A stretch of 64,000 nucleotides of DNA, from NCBI GenBank assembly GCA_025459125.1, contig JALORE010000012.1, positions 1 through 64,000 on the forward strand, given 5' to 3'. Position numbers and translations under genes: made by a program. Under the pieces are notes generated by a model, which was not told where the DNA came from, did not search any database, and was given only the letters and a program-made list of their open reading frames with translations. Every line of letters begins with the position of its first letter. Within the stretch, counting starts at the first letter, position 1. Shown here piece after piece: positions 41,840-51,584 of this stretch. The DNA comes from Planctomycetota bacterium. GTDB taxonomy: Bacteria > Planctomycetota > Phycisphaerae > Sedimentisphaerales > Anaerobacaceae.

Positions 41840-43105
41840 TTAGTCCGTCTGCGCGAGGTCGAGGAAGATGATGCTGGAGGGGTTGCCGACGGGGGTGTAG
41901 TGGCCGGTGAAGGCCAGGCGGCCGGTCGGGCGGTCCACGCGAAAGACCGCGAGGTTGTCGGCCCGCTGGTTGCAGACGTACAGGAATTGGCCGGTGGGGT
42001 CGAAATTGAAGCTGCGCGGGTAGTTGCCCCGGGTCCATTCCTCGCCGAGGTAGGTCAGGGCGCCGTCGGGGCCGATGGAGAAGATCGCGATAGTATCGTG
42101 CAGACGGTTGCCGGCGTAGAGGAAGCGGCCGTCGGCGGAGACGCGGATCGCCGAGCAGAAGTTGCTGCCGGCGAAGCCGGGGGGCAGGCTGGAGATGGTC
42201 TGCCGGGCAGTCAGTCGGCCCCGGCCGGCGTCGTAGTCGAACAGGACGACGGTCGAGCCTTCCTCCTGCAGGGAGTAGAGCCAGCGCCCATTCGGATGGA
42301 ACGAGAAATGCCGCGGACCATCGCCTGGCGGCAGCGAAACCGCGGGCGGATCGTTCGCAGTGAGCGTGCCGTGGGCATCGTCGAACTTCCAGACGAAGAT
42401 GCGATCCAGGCCCAGATCGACGTGCAGGACGAAGCGCCCCGCCGGATCGGGCTGGATCATGTGGGCATGCGTGCGGTCGTGGCCGCTGAAGGCAAAGCTG
42501 CCGGGCGGGGCATTCGTGGCCTGCTTCGGTCCCAGCGTTCCGGCGTCCCGCTTGACGTCGGTGGCGGTTTCCAGGCCGCCGTCGGGCCGGATCGGCAGGA
42601 CGGCCACGGAGCCGCCGAAGTAGTTGGCCACCAGCAGGAACCGCCCGGATGGATGCAGGCTCACGAAGGTGGGCCCGGCGCCGCCGGAAGGGACGGTGTT
42701 GAGCAGTCTCAACTGCCCGTCGGCGCGGTTGATGGTAAAGGCGCTAACCGTGCCCTCGCGGCCTTCGCCCACGCGGTCCGTCTCATTGGTGGAATACAGG
42801 CGGGTCCCGGCGGTATTCAACGCCAGGCAGTTCGGACTTGTCCCCGACTCGTACACGCCGCACGGGGTCAGGGCCCCGGTGCTGCGATCCACCTGGAACA
42901 GGTGAATGCCGCGTCCGTTGCCGGGGGGCAAATCCACCTGCGTCGGCAGCACGTCGTGGAGGGGCGAGCTGAACGTGCCCACGTAGGTTAGAAGCGGTCG
43001 CTGGGTGTCCCCGGCCCGGGCCGCGCGCGCCAAGAGCGGCCCGAGGCCGCCGGCCAGTACGGCGGAAGACTGCAGGAACGAGCGTCGGGAAATCACGAAC
43101 GGCAT
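41840..43105 (-). CDS. Tat-exported lactonase-family (6-phosphogluconolactonase-like) beta-propeller
   Basis: SRRSFLQSSAVLAGG leader; YVGTFSS, GRGIHLFQVDRSTGAL, SPNCLALN, FLYVCNQRADNLAVFRVD. Confidence 0.88.
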   Translation of the reverse strand: MPFVISRRSFLQSSAVLAGGLGPLLARAARAGDTQRPLLTYVGTFSSPLHDVLPTQVDLPPGNGRGIHLFQVDRSTGALTPCGVYESGTSPNCLALNTAGTRLYSTNETDRVGEGREGTVSAFTINRADGQLRLLNTVPSGGAGPTFVSLHPSGRFLLVANYFGGSVAVLPIRPDGGLETATDVKRDAGTLGPKQATNAPPGSFAFSGHDRTHAHMIQPDPAGRFVLHVDLGLDRIFVWKFDDAHGTLTANDPPAVSLPPGDGPRHFSFHPNGRWLYSLQEEGSTVVLFDYDAGRGRLTARQTISSLPPGFAGSNFCSAIRVSADGRFLYAGNRLHDTIAIFSIGPDGALTYLGEEWTRGNYPRSFNFDPTGQFLYVCNQRADNLAVFRVDRPTGRLAFTGHYTPVGNPSSIIFLDLAQTD

Positions 43106-43129
43106 CACGTCAAAACGATGCGGCGCGGC

Positions 43130-44443
43130 TCAGACGAACTTCGTCTGTCCCGGCATGGCCATGGGGTTGATGGGCAGGGCCATGTCCCAGGTCAGATTGT
43201 CGGGCACCAGCTTCTCCTGGGAATTCAGGGCTTCGTCCCAGGAGACCTCCTTGCCGGTGTAGGCGGCCATGCGCCCCATGAGGGCCATGAGCGTGCTGTG
43301 GGCCATCCAGATACCATCATTGATGGGCTTACCGCTGCGGATGCAGGCGAACAATTCATCGTGCTCGACCTGGTACATGTCGGCCTTGGGACCGTTGTAG
43401 CGCCAGTTCTCTTTGCCCGTAATGATGGGATCGTTCCAGCCCTTGATGGTGCCCACGCCGTCGCTGCCCATGAGGTAGTCCGAATTGTCGCTGTAGCAGC
43501 CGCTGATCTGACGCTGGGCCATGAACGCCCGGACACCGTCCGGGAATTCGTAGAAAACGTCGATGTGATCGAAAATATTGCCTTCGTTGTTGGGGAACTG
43601 GCGGCCACCGGTGGCCACCGCCTTGAGCGGCAGGACGCCGTTCATCGCCCACGCGATCTTGTCGATGCTGTGACAGGCCTGTTCCACGAGCCCATCCCCG
43701 GACAACCAGGCGAAGTTGTACCAGTTGCGGAGCTGCCACTCCACATCACTCATGCCGGCGGGACGACGGCTGGCCGGGGGCATGGGTTTCACGGGGCCGG
43801 TCAAATACGTGGCGTAGATGGCGCGAATCGAGCCGAGGCCGCCCTCATGGACGCGCTGATAGAACGCGCGGCGGCTCGGGTGATACCGCCAGCAGTAGCC
43901 GGACACCAACGCCAGGTTCTTCTCCCTGGCCATGGCCGCGGACTCCAGGACGCTGCGCACGCCCGGGGCATCGGTGGCCACGGGCTTCTCGCAGAACACG
44001 TGCTTACCCGCCTCGACGGCCGCCCGGAGATGCTGGGGCCGGAAACCAGGCGGGGTGGCCAGGAGGACGACGTCCACGCCGCTGTCGATCACTTTCTGGT
44101 ACGCGTCCAGGCCGACGAAGCAGGCTTCGTCGGGGACCTTGACGCGGGCCCCGAATTGCTCATTGGCGGCCAGGCTCTTGCGACTGCTCTGCAGGCGATC
44201 CGCAAAGACCTCGCCCATGGCGGTCAGGACCACGCCTTCCCCGGTGCTCAGGGCCTGCGCGGCGGCACCGGACCCGCGCCCCCCGCAGCCGACGAGCCCG
44301 ACTTTGAGGACGTCCCCCGAAGACCGTCCCCCGGAGGCTTGCCCTGTCACGGCGAGAGCACCGCCCAGGGCCGCAAAGCTGGAGGTCTTGAGGAATTGAC
44401 GACGGGACGAACCGATAACGGACTGAGATTTTGAGTTTTCCAT
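43130..44443 (-). CDS. Gfo/Idh/MocA-family oxidoreductase with Tat leader
   Basis: SSRRQFLKTSSFAALGGALAVTG; VGLVGCGGRGSGAA; FCEKPVATDAPGVR. Confidence 0.93.
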   Translation of the reverse strand: MENSKSQSVIGSSRRQFLKTSSFAALGGALAVTGQASGGRSSGDVLKVGLVGCGGRGSGAAAQALSTGEGVVLTAMGEVFADRLQSSRKSLAANEQFGARVKVPDEACFVGLDAYQKVIDSGVDVVLLATPPGFRPQHLRAAVEAGKHVFCEKPVATDAPGVRSVLESAAMAREKNLALVSGYCWRYHPSRRAFYQRVHEGGLGSIRAIYATYLTGPVKPMPPASRRPAGMSDVEWQLRNWYNFAWLSGDGLVEQACHSIDKIAWAMNGVLPLKAVATGGRQFPNNEGNIFDHIDVFYEFPDGVRAFMAQRQISGCYSDNSDYLMGSDGVGTIKGWNDPIITGKENWRYNGPKADMYQVEHDELFACIRSGKPINDGIWMAHSTLMALMGRMAAYTGKEVSWDEALNSQEKLVPDNLTWDMALPINPMAMPGQTKFV

Positions 44444-44495
44444 GGGGACGGTTATACCCCGTCGGTGACACACAGATCAAGGGAAAAAACCGTCA

Positions 44496-44580
44496 GGAAT
44501 TCCGACCAGGGCAGACGCAAAGCCCGAAGCTGGACGGCAAGAGCGCGTCAACCGGGTGGCATCTACCCTGGAATTCCGAC
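44496..44580. repeat. 11-bp direct repeat GGAATTCCGAC flanking a structured 63-nt segment
   Basis: ggaattccgac at 44496-44506 and 44570-44580; between them gacgcaaagcc and ccaggg/ccctgg complementarity. Confidence 0.6.
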
Positions 44581-44746
44581 GAACGGCACTTGCCAGGTGA
44601 CCAAAGGGACCTATGATGTTATAATATAGAGCCACGGAACGGAGGCCGAACGGGTCGGGTGTGCGGGGTAAGCCGGGCCCAGGCAGCAAGGGAATATCAG
44701 GCGTAGCAGCACGTAGACACGAGGAGAATGGGAAGGAGGTTCAACC

Positions 44747-47621
44747 ATGAGCAAGTCGCGACTGATCATTGTGATGGTTCTGAGTCTGATGACTCTGCCG
44801 AGTTGGGCGGCCGATAAGTCCCTGGTCCTGTACCTGCCCCTTGACGAGGGCAGCGGGACCACGGCCCGGGACGCCTCCACCTACAACAACCCGGGCCGCG
44901 TCGTCGGCAACGCCACCTGGGTCCCGGGCGCCAAGGGCACGGCCCTGCAGTTCGTCAACGGCTCGCGCGTCACGATCCCGGAGATCCCCCAGTATGACGT
45001 GACCTCGGCCGTGAGCCTGCTGGCCTGGGTCAAGGCCAGCACGGTCCCGAACTGGGCCCGGGTGATCGACAAATCCCAGTGGCAGACGAGCGGTTTCGAC
45101 CTGGTCCTGACCCAGAACGTCGGCCTCGCCCGGCTCGAGTTCTTCGTCAACAACACCACGTCGCTGGTGGACAGCACGACCGTGGTCGCCAACAACGAGT
45201 GGCACTTCATCGTCGGCACGTTCGGCAACAAGACGCTGCGCATCTACGTGGACGGCAAACGGGAGGGCCAAGCCCAATCCGTCGGGCAGGTGGACATCAA
45301 TCCGAACAACCTGCCGCTCATGATCGGCGGCGAGTCGAGTTCCAACGGCGGCCAGCAGTACCTCGGCAGCATCGATGAGCCGGCGATGTACAATCGGGAG
45401 CTGTCGGCGGAGGAGATCGCGAAGATCTTCCAGGGCGGCATGGCGATGCCGGAATCCGCGGCCAATCCCCAACCGAAGAGTGGCGCGACCGATGTGCCCC
45501 GGGACATCGTGCTGGGCTGGACGCCGGGCGGATTCGCCGCCAGCCACGATGTGTATCTGGGCACTGGGGCCGCGGACGTCAACAACGCCGGGCGGGCCAG
45601 TCCGATGGGTGTGCTGGCCAGCCGGGGACAGACGGATGCGACATTCGATCCGGCCGGCCTGCTCGAGTACGGCCGGACGCGAGGTCTGGAACTTCACCAC
45701 CGAGCCGTTCGCGTACCCGGTCACGCCGGTGGCGGCCACGGCTTCCGGCTCGGGGGCCAACCAGGGGCCGCAGAACACGATCAACGGCTCCGGCCTCAAC
45801 GCCGCCGACGAGCACTCCACCGAGGGCACGCAGATGTGGCTGAGCAACGGAGTCAAGCCCGCGTGGATTCGTTACGAGTTCGCCCAGGCCTATAAGCTCG
45901 ACACGATGCGGGTCTGGAACGCGAACCAGATCATCGAGCCCATGCTGGGCTTCGGCGCCAAGAGCGTCACCGTGGAGTATTCCCTCGACGGCCAGACCTG
46001 GAAGACCCTGGACGGGGTGCCCGAATTCGCCCAGGCGACGGGTCTGCCCACCTATACCGCGAATACGACCGTCGATTTCCACGGGGTCCAGGCGAAATTC
46101 GTCAAGCTGACCATCAACGCCAATTGGGGCGGCGTCGTGCCGCAGACCGGTCTGAGCGAGGTGCGCTTCTTCTATGTTCCGGTCCAGGCGTTCGCACCCC
46201 AGCCGGCGGACAAGGCGACGGGCGTCAGCGTCAATACCACGCTGCAGTGGCGGCCGGGCCGGGAGGCCGAATCGCACCAGGTCTATCTCGGCACCGATAG
46301 GAATGCCATGGTCCTGGTTGCCACCACGGCCGAACACAGCTACGCCCCCGTGTCCCTGGGCGTCGCCACCACCTACTACTGGAGGATTGACGAGGTCGGC
46401 GGTGGCGGCCCTTACACCGGCGAGGTGTGGAGCTTCACGACCGAGCCGTACGTGCTCGTCGATGACTTCGAGAGCTACAACGATCTGGAGAACAAGGGCA
46501 CGCGCATCTACGAGACCTGGACCGACGGCTGGACCAACGGCAGCGGCTCGACCGTCGGCTACCTCGATCCGCCGTTCGCCGAGCAGACGATCGTCCATGG
46601 CGGCCGGCAGTCCATGCCCCTGAAGTATGACAACGCGGCGGCGCCGAACTACTCCGAGACCGGGCGAACCTTCGATCCGCCCCAGGATTGGACGCAGCAC
46701 GGGATCACGACCCTCGTCGTATACTTCCGGGGACAACTGACCAACACGCCGGCCCCCGTGTACCTGAAGATCAACGGGACGAAAGTCCCCTTCGGCAACA
46801 ACGCCGCCACGGCGCTGCCGGTGTGGAAGCAGTGGGAGATCCCCCTGGCCGCCACCGGTGCCAGTCTCAAGAGCGTCAAGAGCCTTTCGATCGGCGTCGA
46901 GGGCAGCGGCACCGGCACCCTCTTTGTCGACGACATCCGCCTGTACGCCGTGGCGCCCCAGGCCGTCAGCCCCGCCGACCCGGGCACGACCGGATTGGTC
47001 GCCCTCTACACAATGGACGGCAACACCCAGGACACCTCCGGCAAGGGCTATCACGGCACCGTCCGGGGCGACGCCGGCTATGAGGCCGGTTACGCCGGCC
47101 AGGCCATGGTCTTTAACGGGACCAATGCTTATGTGGAGCTGCCGATTGGGACGCTGATCTCTTCGCTGACCGACACGACGGTAGCCACGCACGTCAACTT
47201 CCGCGGCGGCAACAGCTCCTGGCAGCGGATCTTCGACTTCGGCTCGGGCTCCGGGGCGTCGCCGTACATGTTCCTGTGTCCCCGTCAAGGGACCTCGGGC
47301 AACATGCGCTTTGCCATCCGCTCGGCCACGGTAAACGAGCAGATCGTGAACAGCCCGCGCGTCCTGCCGCTTGGCTGGCACCACGTGGCGGTCGCCATCG
47401 ACAGCCAGGCCAAGACGATCACGCTCTATGTCGATGGCGAGCGAATCGCCTCGGGTGCCACGACGGTGCTGCCCCGGGATCTGGGCAAGACGACCCAGAA
47501 CTGGCTCGGCAAGTCGCAGTACCCCGCCGACGGGTATTTCGTCGGCTCCCTTGATGATTTCCGGATCTACAACCGTGCCTTGTCCGTCGCCGAGGTGCGT
47601 CACCTCGCCGGCGATCGATAA
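44747..47621 (+). pseudogene. LamG/discoidin secreted protein interrupted by a frame-disrupting internal deletion near 45678
   Basis: ORF 44747-45895 loses homology after DPAGLLEYGRT; homology resumes in ORF 45375-47621 at EVWNFTTEPFAYPV; both halves parallel the 26788-29676 protein. Confidence 0.8.
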
Positions 47622-47635
47622 GCCGCAGTCCTGCA

Positions 47636-47675
47636 GGGGACCCCAGAACCCGGCCGACCGGGTTTGGGGTCCCTT
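47636..47675 (+). terminator. Strong hairpin after the LamG gene
   Basis: ggggaccccagaacccgg-ccga-ccgggtttggggtcccttgcggg. Confidence 0.65.
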
Positions 47676-47692
47676 GCGGGCTTTCCTGCGGC

Positions 47693-47716
47693 AGGGGCGA
47701 ATGGTTATTCGCCCCT
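47693..47716. repeat. GGGGCGAAT-ATTCGCCCC-type palindromic repeat
   Basis: aggggcgaat-ggtt-attcgcccct, perfect 10-bp stem. Confidence 0.75.
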
Positions 47717-47759
47717 ACAGCGATGGTGTCATCCCATGCCCCCTGCCCCCACGGCCGGC

Positions 47760-48614
47760 TCAATAGGCCTTGGACGAGAGGAAGGCCTGGGCTTGGTGGT
47801 TCTTGACGCCGAGGGCGTCCGCGGACTGGAAGGATTCGACCCGGCCGTCCAGGTAACCCGCGTTCAACTTGATGCCGGGCCGCTCGGCCATGGCGGGATC
47901 CTTGAACACATAGTAGGGGTGGGCCCGGAACGCGCTCTTGAACGGGTGAGACGAACACCAGGTCTGCTGCGGACTGGGCCAGAGCAGGTTCGTGTTCGTG
48001 GTCAGATAGAAGAGGGAGTCCTGCACCACGAGTTTCGTGCGGGATGCGAGGGTATCGGCCCCGACAAAATGCCCCTGGCTTTTGTCGACGTTGGCGGACT
48101 TCTGGTGGTTATAACCCTGGTAGTTCCAGAGCAGGGTGTAGGTCGAGTGCAGCGGCGCGAAACGGCCGGTTCGATAGAAGTCGCCATAGGTCCCCTGCGC
48201 CGCCAGACCCGATTCGGACGGGGGCCACGGCGTGTCATCCCGAATCGCGGACAGCTCGCAGTTGAACACCCCGACCTCCGCTAGATACGGCGACAGATAG
48301 CGGCCCGCATGGTGGTACGTCGCCTGGCGGACGTCTGCGACCGGGCCGACCTGATTGCCCAGCCAGTTCAACTCGTACGGCCGATGGTAGTTGGTCGGGG
48401 CATTCGCGGTGGACGGGTGCGGCGGTAGCCGCCCATCATTGTTCTCCGCGTAGGCCGTCAGGCCCAGGACCAACTGGCGCATGTTGCTGGCGCAGGAGAC
48501 CATCTTCGCCTGCTGTCGCACTTTCTGGAGCGAAGGCAGCAGAATCCCCATCAGCAGCGCGATGATGGCAATCACGACCAACAACTCGATGAGCGTGAAT
48601 CCCCTGAACTTCAT
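47760..48614 (-). CDS. Prepilin-type N-terminal methylation domain protein (planctomycete H-X9-DG-like)
   Basis: [38 protein letters not shown]-terminal [11 protein letters not shown]. Confidence 0.88.
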   Translation of the reverse strand: MKFRGFTLIELLVVIAIIALLMGILLPSLQKVRQQAKMVSCASNMRQLVLGLTAYAENNDGRLPPHPSTANAPTNYHRPYELNWLGNQVGPVADVRQATYHHAGRYLSPYLAEVGVFNCELSAIRDDTPWPPSESGLAAQGTYGDFYRTGRFAPLHSTYTLLWNYQGYNHQKSANVDKSQGHFVGADTLASRTKLVVQDSLFYLTTNTNLLWPSPQQTWCSSHPFKSAFRAHPYYVFKDPAMAERPGIKLNAGYLDGRVESFQSADALGVKNHQAQAFLSSKAY

Positions 48615-48635
48615 GGCGGCGCCCCTTCGAATGGT

Positions 48636-49013
48636 GTGCCGACGCCTCGGCCGCCGGCGCTCGTGCTCATGACCTTCAGTATACCATATCAACAGGTGCC
48701 CCGCGAGAATCGCCTTGATCTTGGTTCCGAGAGAAAGGATGAGTACAGCCGGACTCTGCGCGCCCAACTGGACGCCCGGGAGATCACATACACCATCGCG
48801 GTTCACCCGGATTCCGACCCACCGAGCGGCGAGCTCCGATTCCGGACGCCGGAGGCGGAACGCCATAAGACCTTCTTGCCGGCCCTGGAAGGCAGATTCC
48901 CGCTTCCGGAGGGGATGGACGCCTCGGATCTCGTTGATGACCTGATCGACCAGTACGGCCAACGGTGCAAGCATCATGCGGCGCAAACGAGCCCGGCCGG
49001 CGAACCCGCTTGA
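48636..49013 (+). CDS. Hypothetical protein (start uncertain, could be 48696)
   Basis: Open frame not overlapped by a better candidate. Confidence 0.35.
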   Translation: MPTPRPPALVLMTFSIPYQQVPRENRLDLGSERKDEYSRTLRAQLDAREITYTIAVHPDSDPPSGELRFRTPEAERHKTFLPALEGRFPLPEGMDASDLVDDLIDQYGQRCKHHAAQTSPAGEPA

Positions 49014-49107
49014 CGAAGGCCGGGTTCCATGCTACCGTTCGGCTCGCGTTGGCGCCCCCGGCGCCGCCGACTGATCCACACGGACAAGAACGTAGAGGAG
49101 TCCCACA

Positions 49108-50373
49108 ATGGTACCGACGAATCAGCCTGGCTGGTTGCTCTTGCTGTCTCTGATGATGGCGTGCGGCTGTCTGGTCCCTGCGCGGGGACAAGCCGAAGAT
49201 TGGCCGCAATGGCGCGGGCCGAACCGGGACGGCTGGTCCGCCGATACCGGGTTGCTCAAGGAATGGCCCGCCGGGGGACCCAAGCTGGCCTGGAAGGCTG
49301 CCGGGCTGGGCCAGGGTTACGCCGGCGTGTCGGTCGTCGGCGACCGCCTCTATACCATGGGGGACAAGGAGGGGGCCGGATACGTGATGGCGCTCAGCGC
49401 CGCAGACGGCAAGATTCTCTGGTCCACCAAGGTCGGTGCCCCGGGCTCTCCCGATGCGCCGGGCTGGAGCTATCCCGGACCGCGCTGCACACCCACCGTC
49501 AGCGGGGACCTCGTCTTCGTCCTGGACGCCTGGGGCGAGATGGTTTGCGTGAGCGCCGCCGACGGCCGGGAGCAGTGGCGCAAGAACTTCGGTCAGGATT
49601 TCGGCGGCAAGCCTCCGACCTGGGGCTACTCGGAAGCCCCGCTCGTGGATGGCGAGCAGGCGGTGGTCACGCCCGGCGGAAAGAACGGCGCCATGGTGGC
49701 GCTGGACAGGAAGACCGGCCGCCTGTTGTGGCAGGCCAAGGACTTCACCGACGAGGCGCATTATTCCTCCATCATCGCAGCCGAGATCGGCGGCGTCCGG
49801 CAGTACGTTCAACTCACCGCCGCCAGCGTGGTAGGCATTGCCGCCGGCGACGGGCGGATGCTGTGGCAGGCGCCGCGCAGAGGCAACGTCGCGGTCATTC
49901 CGACGCCGATCGTCGCCGGGAATCTGGTTTACGTCACCTCCGGTTACAACGCCGGCAGCCACCTTTTCAAGGTCACTCCGGATGCGGGCAAGTTCGCTGT
50001 GGAACAGGTCTACGCCAACCGCGCCATGGCCAATCATCATGGCGGTGTGGTCAAGGTCGGCGAACATCTCTACGGCTACTCCGACAGCCGGGGCTTCGCC
50101 TGCCAGAACTTCCAGACGGGCGAGATCGTTTGGGCCGAGAAGGAGAAGATCAAGAAAGGGTGCGTCTCCTACGCGGACGGCGCGCTATACTTCCGCGAGG
50201 AGGACTCCGGCACGGTGGTCCTGGTGGATCCCTCCCCGGCCGGCTACCGGGAGAGGGGTCGTCTCGTTCAGCCGGACCGGGCCAAGGAGAAGGCCTGGCC
50301 CCATCCTACGATTGCCAACGGGAGACTCTACCTCCGCGATCAAGATCTGTTACTGTGCTGCGCAGTCAAGTGA
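49108..50373 (+). CDS. PQQ-binding-like beta-propeller repeat protein, secreted
   Basis: DWPQWRGPNRDG, repeated ALxxxDGKxLW motifs; signal/lipobox LMMACGC. Confidence 0.9.
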   Translation: MVPTNQPGWLLLLSLMMACGCLVPARGQAEDWPQWRGPNRDGWSADTGLLKEWPAGGPKLAWKAAGLGQGYAGVSVVGDRLYTMGDKEGAGYVMALSAADGKILWSTKVGAPGSPDAPGWSYPGPRCTPTVSGDLVFVLDAWGEMVCVSAADGREQWRKNFGQDFGGKPPTWGYSEAPLVDGEQAVVTPGGKNGAMVALDRKTGRLLWQAKDFTDEAHYSSIIAAEIGGVRQYVQLTAASVVGIAAGDGRMLWQAPRRGNVAVIPTPIVAGNLVYVTSGYNAGSHLFKVTPDAGKFAVEQVYANRAMANHHGGVVKVGEHLYGYSDSRGFACQNFQTGEIVWAEKEKIKKGCVSYADGALYFREEDSGTVVLVDPSPAGYRERGRLVQPDRAKEKAWPHPTIANGRLYLRDQDLLLCCAVK

Positions 50374-50813
50374 TGGGCGAAAAAATACTCTTCGGATTCA
50401 GAGCGATCTGTGCGGTTTTCTCTGGGTCCAGATACTAACCCTATTGACAGAAGCCACTTGCATCTATTTCTGGAACTACCCATGACTGTTTGGCTGTTTT
50501 TTCCGGTTCCTTCCAGCGTATGCCGCGGGAGGAAACCACGCCTCTTTTCCTCATAAGATCATACCATACAAATACTTATATGCACATCGCCAGCCACACA
50601 TCCTCAATCTCGCCGGGGAGCGATGAGTCGCATACGCATCCATAAGTCTATACGGGAGCATATCTTACAGACACATGCACAGATACGCTTGAAACGGATC
50701 TCCGCCCCGGGGTAACATAGGGAAGGCCGAACGAGTTTGTCTCGTAAGGCGAGGTTGGGTCCTGTGCCTCTGGCGTATCTGGCCAGGGGGTATGACAACG
50801 TAGGGAAGAACGG

Positions 50814-51584
50814 ATGGCTGCGCAAGTCTGCGAAAGACCGCGTTTATCAAATAGGGCGTGGGCCCGCTCCGGGAACGGGAACACCCTGCGACAGGGATTG
50901 CTGCAAAGTCGTATCTGCGACCTGGGGCTGCGGATCAAGGGCTCGCCCCTGGAGCCCTTCACCCGGCAACTCGAGCGGGAGCTGTCGGCCAAGGGTGTGT
51001 ACTACGTACCCAAGTTCTATCTGACCGACGGCTGGGGTTGCCCGGACCAGGTTCCGGCCATCGGCATCCCCTTCTATCTGGCCAGCCCGCTGCTGGGACA
51101 GATTGAGAGAGAACAGACCGGGGACTTGGAAGACAGCCAAACGATCATGCAACTGCTCCGGCACGAGACCGGACACGCGATCAACTACGCTTTTCGGCTG
51201 TGGGAAGACCCGCGGTGGCGCGAGATCTTCGGCCCCTTCTCCAAGCCGTACCGGGAGGCCTTTCACCCGAATCCCTGGAGCCGCCGGTTCGTCCGGCACA
51301 TCCGGTGCTGGTCCTACGGCTGCACGTACGCCCAGAAGCATCCGGATGACGATTTCGCCGAGACGTTCGCGGTCTGGCTTACGCCGCGCTCCGGCTGGCG
51401 CCGCAGGTATCGGGATTGGCCGGCCATCCAGAAGCTCCGGTATGTGGACCGGCTGATGCGGAACCTTGGTGCCTGCCGGCCCAAGTGCCGAGGCGGAAAG
51501 CTGTTCGAGCCGGTTTCCGAATTGACGATGCCGCTGGCAGAGTACTACCGCCGTCGGATCAAGGGCTACGGGCGGGCGGGCTAA
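50814..51584 (+). CDS. Putative zinc-binding metallopeptidase (N-terminus uncertain)
   Basis: LLRHETGHAINYAF (HExxH) with downstream DDDFAETFAVWLTPRSGWRRRY. Confidence 0.78.
   Translation: MAAQVCERPRLSNRAWARSGNGNTLRQGLLQSRICDLGLRIKGSPLEPFTRQLERELSAKGVYYVPKFYLTDGWGCPDQVPAIGIPFYLASPLLGQIEREQTGDLEDSQTIMQLLRHETGHAINYAFRLWEDPRWREIFGPFSKPYREAFHPNPWSRRFVRHIRCWSYGCTYAQKHPDDDFAETFAVWLTPRSGWRRRYRDWPAIQKLRYVDRLMRNLGACRPKCRGGKLFEPVSELTMPLAEYYRRRIKGYGRAG

Noticed and set aside
44590-44625. TTGCCA ... TATAAT as a promoter for the LamG gene
   Set aside because: Spacing is 24 nt, too long for sigma-70; only the -10 is plausible.
45579-47603. 674-aa minus-strand ORF
   Set aside because: Antisense of the LamG/discoidin coding region; the plus strand shows recognisable domains.
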